This document shows positions 26,055 through 34,237 of a DNA stretch of 64,000 bases, one piece after another. The translations under genes were made by a program, and so were the position numbers. The notes beneath the pieces are model-generated. The model made no database searches. It was not told the origin of the DNA and was given only the letters and a program-made list of their open reading frames with translations. The stretch's first letter is position 1. Each line of letters starts with the position of its first letter. The stretch comes from Methanomassiliicoccus sp. (GTDB lineage: Archaea > Thermoplasmatota > Thermoplasmata > Methanomassiliicoccales > Methanomassiliicoccaceae), in NCBI GenBank assembly GCA_012719175.1, contig JAAYAX010000004.1:372001-436000 (forward strand). Reading direction: 5' to 3'.

Positions 26055-27686
26055 TCATCTGGAGACCTTCAGTGACCTTATCTTCATGACATGCTCAGGG
26101 CAGACCAGCTCACATCGCTTGCATGCTGTTCCCAGGCATAGGTCCGAGCGGACGGCGGCCCTCGGGTGTGGTTCTTCGTCCAAGATGGCCAGGGCATCTT
26201 CCGGGCAGGACTCCACGCACTTTCCGCACTGTATGCAGCCGTCCAGCTCTGCGCTTAGGATCGTCCCGGGATCATGCAGGACGGAAATTCCCATGGAGCC
26301 TAGGTCGGGTATGTCCCTTCTGACCTTCCTCACTATCGTGGCCTTTACCGGCTCGAGACGGAGGTGGGGGAGGCCGTAGATGTCCAGCATGTCGTTATAT
26401 GATGTCAGAGGCATGCCGTAGGACCACAGGGAGAGCTCGATGGAGTAGAGGTTCTTGAAAGTCTCCGAGGTGGCGAACATGCAGTGGGTGGCCCTGAGCT
26501 TCTGAGCGAACTGCCTCAGGTCGTCCAGCTCTATCCTACCCATGGTGAGCTCCCTTGCCAACGCCAGTGAGGTATTTCCATACTGGATGATCCGTGTGGA
26601 CCCGGGGGACACCATGCCCACCCTCTGGGCCTTAACGGCGTCCACGTACAGCCCGGACGCACCAGACATGAAGGATATGGGAACATCGTCTATCCACAGG
26701 CCTGCCTCTCTCATCAGTGTGAGGTAACCCGCTCGAAGTGCACCTATGGCCTTTCCCGCCTCATCGACGTCTCTCTCGGTGATATGGACTCCGTCCTGGA
26801 GGTGGACCTTGGTGTCCTCTGTCAATATCTTGGGCAGCTTGATGAGGCCGGCGCTCATCCCGCAGTCAAGAGCGGCCACCACTCCGGTGCCCGTGATGCC
26901 TTTGGCCTGACCATGCATTTCGCCCTTACCTTTGATAGTGCCGCTGCGAGGGTCGATCAGGTCTCCCTTCTTGGCGACATATCCCTCATCTAGAACCCAG
27001 CACTCCCAGCCGTTCTCCATCACGTTTGTGTCGGAGATGGTGCCGGGGGCTGCCAGCATCCCCATCTCGATCTGTTGCCCTTCCAGGGCTGGCCCTGCAG
27101 CTGCTGAACCTGAGAAAATGTTCCCATCCCTGATGAGGGCCATCTCCGCGTTGGTCCCGTAGTCGATTACCAGACAGGGCTCGTCCTGTTCCAGCGCACC
27201 GGTCATGAGCAGCATTGCCAGGGCATCCGCTCCGATCTCGTGACCCACCGCAGGCGGTATGATCACCATGGCCCCCGGTATAGTTTCAAGTCCCAGCTCG
27301 GAGGCAGGCAGGATATCCCCGTCCCTCTTGGGTGGGACCACCTTCAGCGTTTCTAGCATCTTCTGGCCAGCGTAGGCCAGGTCCCGGATCTCGATCTTCT
27401 GGAAAAGAGAGAGTTGGAAGGGGTTTCCGCACACTGCCATCTTGGTCACTTTTCCCAGATCTACCTTCAACAGGGGCAGCAGCTTCTCGATCGTATCCAC
27501 TATCAAGCGATTCGCTTCGTTCTCTCCCGCGTCTATCGCGAAGTTGATGTGGTCGATGACGTTCGAACCGGGGATGGGGTGTCGTGTGGTGATGGCGGTC
27601 GATAACGTCTTGTTTTCCTTCAGGTCGATGGCCTGTGCCCTGAATCCGCTGGTACCTATGTCCAATGCTATACCGAGATCGACCAT
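26055..27686 (-). CDS. ramA: Corrinoid protein reductive activator RamA
   Basis: A 543-aa ATP-dependent activator that reduces inactive Co(II) corrinoid in methylamine proteins to Co(I). The N-terminal ASKHA-type region begins LGIALDIGTSGFRAQ, with VCGNPFQLS, GADALAMLLM and DYGTNAEM. The C-terminal about 65 residues hold two 4Fe-4S motifs, CIQCGKCVESCPE and the modified CLGTACKRCELVCPE. Start ATG 27686 shares one base with the pylD stop (TGATG), so activator and pyrrolysine synthesis are translated together. mtmC1 follows 205 bases later. Confidence 0.95.
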   Translation of the reverse strand: MVDLGIALDIGTSGFRAQAIDLKENKTLSTAITTRHPIPGSNVIDHINFAIDAGENEANRLIVDTIEKLLPLLKVDLGKVTKMAVCGNPFQLSLFQKIEIRDLAYAGQKMLETLKVVPPKRDGDILPASELGLETIPGAMVIIPPAVGHEIGADALAMLLMTGALEQDEPCLVIDYGTNAEMALIRDGNIFSGSAAAGPALEGQQIEMGMLAAPGTISDTNVMENGWECWVLDEGYVAKKGDLIDPRSGTIKGKGEMHGQAKGITGTGVVAALDCGMSAGLIKLPKILTEDTKVHLQDGVHITERDVDEAGKAIGALRAGYLTLMREAGLWIDDVPISFMSGASGLYVDAVKAQRVGMVSPGSTRIIQYGNTSLALARELTMGRIELDDLRQFAQKLRATHCMFATSETFKNLYSIELSLWSYGMPLTSYNDMLDIYGLPHLRLEPVKATIVRKVRRDIPDLGSMGISVLHDPGTILSAELDGCIQCGKCVESCPEDALAILDEEPHPRAAVRSDLCLGTACKRCELVCPEHVMKIRSLKVSR

Positions 27687-28543
27687 CAGATGGCCTCCAT
27701 CTTGATCTCCCGACCCTCTGGAATTGATATCTGTGAAAGGCTCTTGCCTGCGCTCCACACCGCCATGACCGATACCCCTATCTGAAGTGGATCATGGATC
27801 AATGTACCGACCCTGCGGAGGCCTTCATCATCGAAGGAGAATGGCATCCCTGGCGAGGATATTATCGCACCTTCGCGGATCCATTCCCCTGGGACCCTTG
27901 CTGGGGAGGCGTTGAATATCAGGCCGCTCTCCATGACCGCATCCATGAGGTCATACTTCACCCTGAAATTATCGTGGGCTTTCTTCAAAGCTTCCGCCCT
28001 AGACCGGTCCATGTCCACCACGGTCACCTTCGCCCTTTCCCTGTCCAGCAGCTCAGCGGCATATGTTCCGACCCTCCCCGCGCCTATCAGGAGCACCTCC
28101 CTACCCCTCAGACCGTCAGCCGCTACCCTGAGGGCGGTGAAGTAACCCAGAGCAGTTGATCGCGTGTTGTTGGAGAAGGTCCGTGTCCGACAGTTGAAGG
28201 CCACGAACTCATCGTCATCGGCCATGAACACTATGTCGGCTCCGGCCGATATGGCTTCGCTGAATCCTGCTACATCGCTCCTATCAGTAACGAAGGCGCT
28301 CATTCCCAGGTGCTCGACTATGGCGCAGACCGAGTCGGAGAAACCCTCAGTGGTCCCCATACCCGATGTTACGGGAACGGCGGCGGCGGTGTAATCCTCC
28401 ATCCTCAGCTGACGGAGGTCGATCCCCACGGCCTCATATGCAAGACCCTTCAGGGTCATTCCCAGCGTCCTGATTAGCTCCGAGTCCCTCTCTGCAGAGC
28501 TGAAAGGAACGTCCCTGATCATATGCGGTGTCAATCGTGTCAT
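27686..28543 (-). CDS. pylD: Pyrrolysine biosynthesis dehydrogenase PylD
   Basis: A 285-aa enzyme that oxidises the lysine-ornithine dipeptide so that it cyclises to pyrrolysine. The Rossmann nucleotide site is VLLIGAGRVGTYAAE (about residue 165), with VTVVDMD following. Start ATG 28543, chosen by a GGAGGT site 9 bases upstream; it overlaps the pylC stop by ATGA. It ends overlapping ramA. Length is near the family norm. Confidence 0.94.
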   Translation of the reverse strand: MTRLTPHMIRDVPFSSAERDSELIRTLGMTLKGLAYEAVGIDLRQLRMEDYTAAAVPVTSGMGTTEGFSDSVCAIVEHLGMSAFVTDRSDVAGFSEAISAGADIVFMADDDEFVAFNCRTRTFSNNTRSTALGYFTALRVAADGLRGREVLLIGAGRVGTYAAELLDRERAKVTVVDMDRSRAEALKKAHDNFRVKYDLMDAVMESGLIFNASPARVPGEWIREGAIISSPGMPFSFDDEGLRRVGTLIHDPLQIGVSVMAVWSAGKSLSQISIPEGREIKMEAI

Positions 28544-29709
28544 GGGTGTACCTCCGATGTCCAATCCTGGAAAAATGCCATATCGCTCTGTTCCCGGATG
28601 CCTTCCAGGCATCGCATCCTCTTGGCCCATGCCTCCTCAGAGGTGTGGCCCGAGCAGATGATCGTGGCTCTCCATACCGCCTTGCCCGGGCGGTAATCTG
28701 TTATCATCTCGTCCGAACCGAACAGGCCGGCCTCTATCCTCGGCTCACGGACCTGCGAGAACGAACCTTCCCCGCAAGAGGTGATGATCCCTTTGTCGAC
28801 CAGAACATGCTCATAGATGGCCGCTCCCCGGTGAAGCACGGGGACCTCATCTAGCTTGCCGAGGACCAACGCTCCCACCAGTTTCTCGAGGAGGTTCGTT
28901 CCGGTGGCATGATAGACCGCCGCGGGGGTCTGGCTGGGGATCCGGGCATCGATCTCCAGGATCTTGGGGACCCCGTCCCTCACGATGGCCTCAACATCCA
29001 TTATCCCCCTGAGGGAAATGCCCTCAGCTATGCTCTTGGCGTATCCACCCAAGATGCTCTCCAGCTCTGGTGATGCTCCCTCCACGGGGCAACGCACCAT
29101 CCTGCAATCGTAGGACTCGTCCAACAGCACCTCGGTGAGGACCATGGGTGTAGCTTTCGTGCCGTCCCCGATAACCTCTATGGAGATGTTAGGTCCCTCG
29201 ACGAACTCCTGAACGATGGGGTCATCTTTCATCTCCCGGATCGCCGAGATGCTCTTTTCGAGCTCAGCATCGCTGGTGACCCTGTGCACTCCCACGCTCC
29301 CGCTCTGACCAGAGGGTTTCACCACCACAGGGTATCCACACTCAGGCCAGGGCGTGGGAAGCGGCAGCTCTAGTTCCTTCAGGTACTTATTGGAGCAGGC
29401 CTTTGATGACGACAGCTCATAAGCGCTCATGTCGAACAGGAGGGGTACCTCCAGGTCCCTGAACATCCTATCAAGATTTCTCAGGGTCACGAGGTTCTCG
29501 TTCGCGGGGATCACGGCATCGCAATCTGTGAAGACCTTCTTCGCTCCGACCTGGTCCTTGACCACATCCAGAACGATGGCCTCGTCGGCCAGTGACATTG
29601 CGGGGGCCTTGTCCCAACGATCGATCACCACTGTCTCATAGCCTGCCTTGCCCGCAAGATAGACGGCCTCCATTCCCTGAAGTACGCCGCCAACTATTCC
29701 CAGCCTCAT
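28540..29709 (-). CDS. pylC: Pyrrolysine biosynthesis ligase PylC
   Basis: A 389-aa ATP-grasp ligase that joins 3-methylornithine to the epsilon amino group of lysine. It opens with RLGIVGGVLQGMEAVYLAGK, and the ATP-grasp core shows YPVVVKPSGQSGSVGV (about residue 125), VQEFVEGP and MDVEAIV with a later EIDARIPSQTP. It overlaps pylB (stop 29706) and pylD by a few bases at each end, so the biosynthetic genes are translationally coupled. Confidence 0.94.
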   Translation of the reverse strand: MRLGIVGGVLQGMEAVYLAGKAGYETVVIDRWDKAPAMSLADEAIVLDVVKDQVGAKKVFTDCDAVIPANENLVTLRNLDRMFRDLEVPLLFDMSAYELSSSKACSNKYLKELELPLPTPWPECGYPVVVKPSGQSGSVGVHRVTSDAELEKSISAIREMKDDPIVQEFVEGPNISIEVIGDGTKATPMVLTEVLLDESYDCRMVRCPVEGASPELESILGGYAKSIAEGISLRGIMDVEAIVRDGVPKILEIDARIPSQTPAAVYHATGTNLLEKLVGALVLGKLDEVPVLHRGAAIYEHVLVDKGIITSCGEGSFSQVREPRIEAGLFGSDEMITDYRPGKAVWRATIICSGHTSEEAWAKRMRCLEGIREQSDMAFFQDWTSEVHP

Positions 29710-30791
29710 GGCCTTGCCCCCGATAGCCTATGTTCCCGACCCCATCCTGCGATCAATGATGCGTATTCAGCAGGTGTGGCCAGATGCACGTCCGTCTCGT
29801 CGAGAACGTTCTCTATCTGCGCCACTGTCCTACCACCACCCTCAATGTCGAGATCATGTTGAGCGACACCGGCAAGGCCCGTGCTTGGTGGGATGATTGA
29901 TGTTATGACGTTGGCTCCCGCATCCAGTCTGGACCTGAGCCCCTTGATGCCTTCAATGTCCAGACTCGCCGGGATTAATCGGTCGGGGTGCAGAAGGCGC
30001 ATCACGGCGATCGTCACCAGTTCCTCAAGGAACATAGCGGGGTCCCTGCACTCCATGGGGGTGTTGCACTGGGGGATGAAGCTCATCGCCCGCACCTGAC
30101 GGACCCCTAGCTCGTTCATTATCTGGATGGAGCGGGCCCGGTCGGCTATGGACTCACCCACGCCGATCATTATCCCTTCCTCGGCCAGCATTCCCGAGCT
30201 CATCGCCCATTTCTTCTGGGACAGCCTCACATCGAAGTCCTGGTCCGGCCTCAGCTTGGCGAACAGTCCACGGTTATGGGTCTCCTGGTAGCATGCGAAC
30301 CAGTCCGCCCCAGCTTCCTTCAGACCACGGAAGGCATCCATAGGAATGACGCCGGGGGAGATCATGAGGGGGACCTTTACCTCCCTATTGACCCTATCGA
30401 CCAGGTCGATGAGATTCTGGCAATCCTTACCATTATGGAGCAGCGGGTCTTCACCCATGGTCAGATCGACCAGATGAACACCGGAGTCCTCCAATGAAGT
30501 GGATAGGTCAATTATGTCATCTTGTGATTTTCGGTACCTCGAGATCTCCTTGTTGGATCTCCGGTAGTAGCAGAAGGAGCAATTATTTCGGCAGTGGGTG
30601 GAAAAGTAAACGAAACCGTAGCAATACACTGAATCCCCGAAGTTACTCTTCCTGACCGCTCTCGCTGATTCGAAAAGCTCATCCAGGGATACAGGGTCCC
30701 TGAGGGAGAGAAGGGAGCAGATGTCCTCTAGGGACAGTACGTCTCCGTCCATTGCCTTCTCGAGGGCTCGCCCAGACCTGTGGACTGCCAA
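29706..30791 (-). CDS. pylB: Methylornithine synthase PylB (radical SAM)
   Basis: A 361-aa radical SAM mutase that converts lysine to 3-methylornithine. The cluster motif is CRNNCSFCYY (CxxxCxxC), followed by DLTMGEDPLLH, MISPGVIP, YQETHNR and ASLDIEGI, all typical of PylB. TTG 30791 is preferred: a perfect AGGAGG lies 9 bases upstream and the protein then begins like other PylB proteins. An in-frame TTG at 30815 is the alternative. The AGGAGG overlaps the pylS stop codon. Confidence 0.93.
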   Translation of the reverse strand: MAVHRSGRALEKAMDGDVLSLEDICSLLSLRDPVSLDELFESARAVRKSNFGDSVYCYGFVYFSTHCRNNCSFCYYRRSNKEISRYRKSQDDIIDLSTSLEDSGVHLVDLTMGEDPLLHNGKDCQNLIDLVDRVNREVKVPLMISPGVIPMDAFRGLKEAGADWFACYQETHNRGLFAKLRPDQDFDVRLSQKKWAMSSGMLAEEGIMIGVGESIADRARSIQIMNELGVRQVRAMSFIPQCNTPMECRDPAMFLEELVTIAVMRLLHPDRLIPASLDIEGIKGLRSRLDAGANVITSIIPPSTGLAGVAQHDLDIEGGGRTVAQIENVLDETDVHLATPAEYASLIAGWGREHRLSGARP

Positions 30792-30804
30792 CGGGCTCTG
30801 CCTC

Positions 30805-31632
30805 CTATATGTCAAGCCTGGTACCTCCCAAGTAAATCAGGCTCCTGCCGACCTTCTTGATGTTATTCTCGTTGTTCTTAATCATCAGAAGCCGCTCCAG
30901 ACCAAAACCTGCACCTGACCACGAATCAGTGATACCGTGTGCCGGGTCCAACTTGTGAGGGCCCAGAGCGGCCGAGGCCACCTCCACGCCGTTCACCTCG
31001 ACATCGATCGTCCTTCCGTAAACATCGGACTCGCATTCGCACAGCTCGTATTGCAGACCAATGGCGTCCATAACGGTCTGTATGTGATGACGAAGGCGAA
31101 CCAACGGATCCTCCTTCGTACCCATCTCCACTAGGTTTAGCATGGTGAACTCTTCGAGATGATTGGAGCCGTGTGATTCCTTCCGGTAGCATGGACCGAT
31201 CTCGAACATCTGAAGTGGCATCCTGACATTTCTTTTCAGGTGACGCATAAGGAAATAAAGGTTAGGAGCCAGCATCGGCCTTAGGCACCTTGAACCATCC
31301 AGCCAGAAGACCTGATCATGAAGGGGATGTTTTTGGTCGATGCCCATCTTGGCCAGCGCGTTGCCGGAGATGATGGTCGGGGTCCTGACCTCGAAGAAGT
31401 CATCGGCGATCAGTGCTTCGGCGATCCTCCCCTCTATATCCGCGAGAAGATGACGCTCACGTCTATCCTGTAAATCCCTGATCTCCTTACGATTCAGGGA
31501 TTGATAGTAAGCTACCTCTTTAGTGAAGGCCGCGTCCCGTTCCCCCACTGTTTCAAACTTCATCTCCCCATTGTCCGCTCTACCCAGCTCTCGGAGACGC
31601 TGTTTCTGTGAAGGGCTCCATTCAACGGCCAT
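30805..31632 (-). CDS. pylS: Pyrrolysyl-tRNA synthetase, catalytic domain only
   Basis: A 275-aa class II synthetase equivalent to the C-terminal half of Methanosarcina PylS. No N-terminal tRNA-binding domain (PylSn) is fused or present in the window, the Methanomassiliicoccales type. Motif 2 is MFEIGPCYRKES; motif 3 is GAGFGLERLL. The amino-acid pocket shows APNLYFLM, MLNLVEMG (Asn kept, Val where Methanosarcina has Cys) and DVYGRTIDV. Start ATG 31632 with GGAGGAG upstream. The stop codon is TAG itself, so amber suppression could extend it by 42 residues to TGA. Confidence 0.96.
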   Translation of the reverse strand: MAVEWSPSQKQRLRELGRADNGEMKFETVGERDAAFTKEVAYYQSLNRKEIRDLQDRRERHLLADIEGRIAEALIADDFFEVRTPTIISGNALAKMGIDQKHPLHDQVFWLDGSRCLRPMLAPNLYFLMRHLKRNVRMPLQMFEIGPCYRKESHGSNHLEEFTMLNLVEMGTKEDPLVRLRHHIQTVMDAIGLQYELCECESDVYGRTIDVEVNGVEVASAALGPHKLDPAHGITDSWSGAGFGLERLLMIKNNENNIKKVGRSLIYLGGTRLDI

Positions 31633-31668
31633 AGAAGTCTCCTCCGTTGAGTTCGTATCGACTAATAA

Positions 31669-31739
31669 TGGCGAAGGGCCCGGGAGTTGAACCCGGCTGC
31701 CTTAGCTGTAGAGGCCAGGTGGTCCCGGACCAACCCTCC
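31669..31739 (-). tRNA. pylT: tRNA-Pyl (anticodon CUA)
   Basis: A 71-nt tRNA including encoded CCA. The acceptor stem pairs GGAGGGT with GCCCTTC. The D arm is very small (GGTC/GACC with a 3-base loop). The 6-bp anticodon stem contains a C-A mismatch, the anticodon CTA is at 31709-31711, and the T arm is CCGGG-TTCAACT-CCCGG with discriminator G. The minimal D loop and CTA anticodon identify tRNA-Pyl. It lies 36 bases upstream of pylS on the same strand. Confidence 0.95.
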
Positions 31740-31764
31740 AAGGCTGCGCTAAACGCACTCACCG

Positions 31765-31772
31765 CTTTTATA
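31765..31772 (-). promoter_or_regulatory. TATA box of pylT (and pyl operon)
   Basis: TATAAAAG on the minus strand lies 26-33 bases before the first base of pylT, the canonical archaeal spacing. Transcription would begin at or next to the tRNA 5' end. Confidence 0.7.
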
Positions 31773-31778
31773 TTAGTT

Positions 31779-31795
31779 AAAAGGAACTTCCTTTT
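31779..31795. promoter_or_regulatory. 17-bp palindrome next to the pylT TATA box
   Basis: AAAAGGAA-C-TTCCTTTT is a perfect inverted repeat lying 6 bases upstream of the pylT TATA box, where activators or repressors usually bind in archaea. No protein is known to bind it. Confidence 0.5.
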
Positions 31796-32141
31796 CTTAT
31801 AGAGTTCTATCGCATCTAGGGGGGCCTTAACGACAGCATGCCTAGGCGAATGATTATCGAGACCGTGATTTTTATATAAGCCTTTTCCTCCGCTCAGCTT
31901 CATATAACTCTCCCTAACGCCTTCTCGATCTCCTCAACCCCATAACTCCATTATACAGTATATAAACATTTTCACTTAAAAAAAATAAAAAATAAAGATG
32001 TATAAGAAACTATGCTTCTAACTATAAAACCTAAACTTTATTAATATATAAGTTTATCTGTTCAACAGTATTAGTTTTTATACTAGAAAAACCATTGAGA
32101 CACAAACTATTTCAACCATAGATTAAACAGGAGGTAAATGT
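31796..32141. other. AT-rich divergent control region between pylT and mtmC2
   Basis: No gene is recognised. It contains several TATA-like sequences: TTTATATAAG near 31872-31881, TATATAAG near 32045-32052 and TTTTTATACT near 32075-32084; the last two face mtmC2. A near-palindrome (AAACTTTA...ATAAGTTT) overlaps the 32045 box. Regulation of methylamine genes probably acts here. Confidence 0.5.
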
Positions 32142-32780
32142 GTGAGTGACAAAGCTGCAATAATGGGACGTCTCAAGAAATCCATAGAGACTTGGGACAA
32201 AAATCTCGCCGAATCTGCGGCAAAGGAGGCTTTGGCAGCGGGAATCGCACCGGGCGATGCTGTCGAGAATGGCCTGGGAAAGGGGATGGAGGTCATCAGT
32301 CAACAGTTCGACGATGCTAAGATCTACCTGCCTCAGGTCCTGGCCGCCTCTGTGGCCATGGAGACCGCGCTGAAGGTGTTCGAGCCATCAATGACCAAGG
32401 GTCAGACGGCGCAGAAGGGCACCGTTGTAATCGCGACGGTCCTTGGTGACATCCACGAGATCGGCAAGAATGTGGTAGCGGCCATGTTGAAGGGCGGAGG
32501 ATACAACGTCATCGACCTTGGAAGGGATGTGGCTCCCGAGAAGTTCATCGAGGCGGCCAAGGAGCACAAGGCCGGCGTGGTTGGCGCATCCGCTCTCATG
32601 ACAACTACGGTCGTCGTTCAGAAGGACATCGTTGACCTTCTGAAGGAAGAGAAGATGAAAGCAAAGACCATATTCGGTGGCGCACCCGCGAACGAGGAGT
32701 GGGTAGAGAGCATCGGCGGTGATATGTACTGCCCGTCCGGGGCCCAGGCCGTAGAGATGGTCAACACTCTGATGGGGTGA
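32142..32780 (+). CDS. mtmC: Monomethylamine corrinoid protein, copy 2
   Basis: A 212-aa corrinoid protein starting at GTG 32142, six bases after a perfect AGGAGGT. The four-helix cap has IYLPQVLAASVAME and the B12 domain has GDIHEIGKN, SALMTTT and TIFGGAPANEEW. It aligns along its length with copy 1 at 25187 (both have KISVETW/KSIETW near the start). It is followed at once by mtmB2, whose ATG lies four bases past its TGA. Together with copy 1 it flanks the pyl genes in divergent orientation. Confidence 0.95.
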   Translation: MSDKAAIMGRLKKSIETWDKNLAESAAKEALAAGIAPGDAVENGLGKGMEVISQQFDDAKIYLPQVLAASVAMETALKVFEPSMTKGQTAQKGTVVIATVLGDIHEIGKNVVAAMLKGGGYNVIDLGRDVAPEKFIEAAKEHKAGVVGASALMTTTVVVQKDIVDLLKEEKMKAKTIFGGAPANEEWVESIGGDMYCPSGAQAVEMVNTLMG

Positions 32781-32784
32781 AAAA

Positions 32785-34164
32785 ATGGCACCAGCACGAG
32801 CATTGACAATCTTCGACGTGTACGAGCGGTTCACTAAGGGAAAGAAAGTGACCGAGGCCGAGTGGGACTACCAGATAATCCCCACAAATGCCGCCGCCAT
32901 GAAGGACAAGTACAAGATCAAGTTCGGCAAGGAGATGATCCCTGAGGACAAGGATATGAAGAACCGGCTGTTCCAGGCTGGTATGGATATGCTTGTCACT
33001 ACTGGTTTCTACAACTGCGACCTTGGTCGTGTGATGAACGTAACCGAGGAAGAGGTATGGGACGGCATCAAGAAGACCCCCAAGTGGTTGCTACTTGGAG
33101 AGGGCAAGGATGCAGCGCGTTTCGATCCCCGGCACGGGAACGATGCCAGAAAGCCCATTATCCAGGGTGGACCGACCGGAGCCCCGGTCTCTGAGGAAGT
33201 GTTCGTTCAAGTCATGCAGAGCTATGCACAGGAGGCCGTGGTGGACACTCTGGTCAACGGAGTTATGGCCACCATCGAGGGTCACAGTGCCAAGACCAAC
33301 ACTCCTTGGGAGATAAAGGCAGAGCTCGCAGAGCTTAGAGCGGTGAGGGAGGCCAGGATCAGGGCCGGACGACCGAATATGGCTATATAGGGTCCGGAGA
33401 CACCGCTGTCCGCAGCGGGGCGTCTCGCTTCGAACCTTATGGGCGGCCTCAGGCCTTGCGATTCTCACGAATGCTCTCAGCTGAACGAGCTGAAGATCGA
33501 CATGGCGGCCCTCAATATGCTTTCGGGATGGAGCCAGAACGGTGACACCATCATGATAGAGCAGATGCCCATCTTCGGTGGGTACTGCGGAGGAGTGGAG
33601 GAGACCACCATATGTGACATCGCCACCACTCTAGCGTCGTTCACCATGTTCCAGGGCAACTTCCATCTAGATGGACCGATCCACATCAGGTGGGGTATCA
33701 CGACCGCGAGGGAGACCCTCCAGATCGCCGGTCATGCCGCTGCGGCAATTGATGCCAACACCGACCTGCTGATCGCCAACCAGTACTACCCCATCGCCGG
33801 CCCATGCACGGAGATGTGTCTGCTCGAGACGGCCGCTCAGGCCATCGTGGACACTGCTTCCGGCCGTGAGATGCTGTCCGGTTCCGCCGCCGCCAAGGGC
33901 GTTGCCATGGACAAGACCACGGGTATGGAAGCCAGGATCATGGGAGAGGCGGCCATCGCCACATGCGGGAAAAAGATCTCGGAGATCAACGGCATCCTCG
34001 AAAAGCTCATCAGCAGCTACGAGAAGAACTATCACAAGCCTCCTGCTGGAAAGCGCTTCCAGGAGTGCTACGATGTGAAGACCGTGATGCCCACGGACGA
34101 GTACCTGCAGATCTACGACAAAGCTGTCGAGACCCTAAATGGCTTTGGCCTTGCGATAAAGTAA
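32785..34164 (+). CDS. mtmB: Monomethylamine:corrinoid methyltransferase, copy 2 (pyrrolysine protein)
   Basis: A 459-residue MtmB read through one TAG at codon 202 (33388-33390), the same position as Pyl202 of Methanosarcina MtmB. It shares all family blocks with copy 1 (PIIQGGPTGAPVSEE, AGRPNMAI-[Pyl]-GPETPLSA, QMPIFGGYCGG, HLDGPIHIRWG, AGPCTEMCLLE, FQECYDVKTVMPT) and is clearly closer to Methanosarcina MtmB at several of them. The terminal stop is TAA, unlike copy 1. It is in an operon with mtmC2 and probably with the Rh-type transporter downstream. Confidence 0.97.
33388..33390 (+). other. Amber codon read as pyrrolysine (mtmB2 residue 202)
   Basis: In-frame TAG within otherwise continuous MtmB coding sequence, at the position of pyrrolysine in known MtmB proteins. 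Confidence 0.97.
33397..33426 (+). promoter_or_regulatory. PYLIS-like stem-loop after the mtmB2 amber codon
   Basis: GAGAC (33397-33401) and CCGCTG (33403-33408) pair with CAGCGG (33413-33418) and GTCTC (33422-33426). It is identical to the element in copy 1, although flanking codons differ between the genes. Confidence 0.65.
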
Positions 34165-34237
34165 GCCTGGCTAAATCCCTTAAACCCTCTTTTTTTTATT
34201 TTTTTAAACTCGAGGAGGAGCGATAGGAGGAGAAAAA

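Noticed and set aside
31622-31903. Open frame running through pylT and the pylS start
   Set aside because: It overlaps a clear tRNA and its promoter.
32041-32052. Operator near-palindrome upstream of mtmC2
   Set aside because: The match is imperfect and overlaps a simple TATA sequence, so it is noted only in the region description.
32785-34164. mtmB2 as two separate genes split at 33390
   Set aside because: Both halves are in one frame and together match full-length MtmB; the second half has no start signal of its own.
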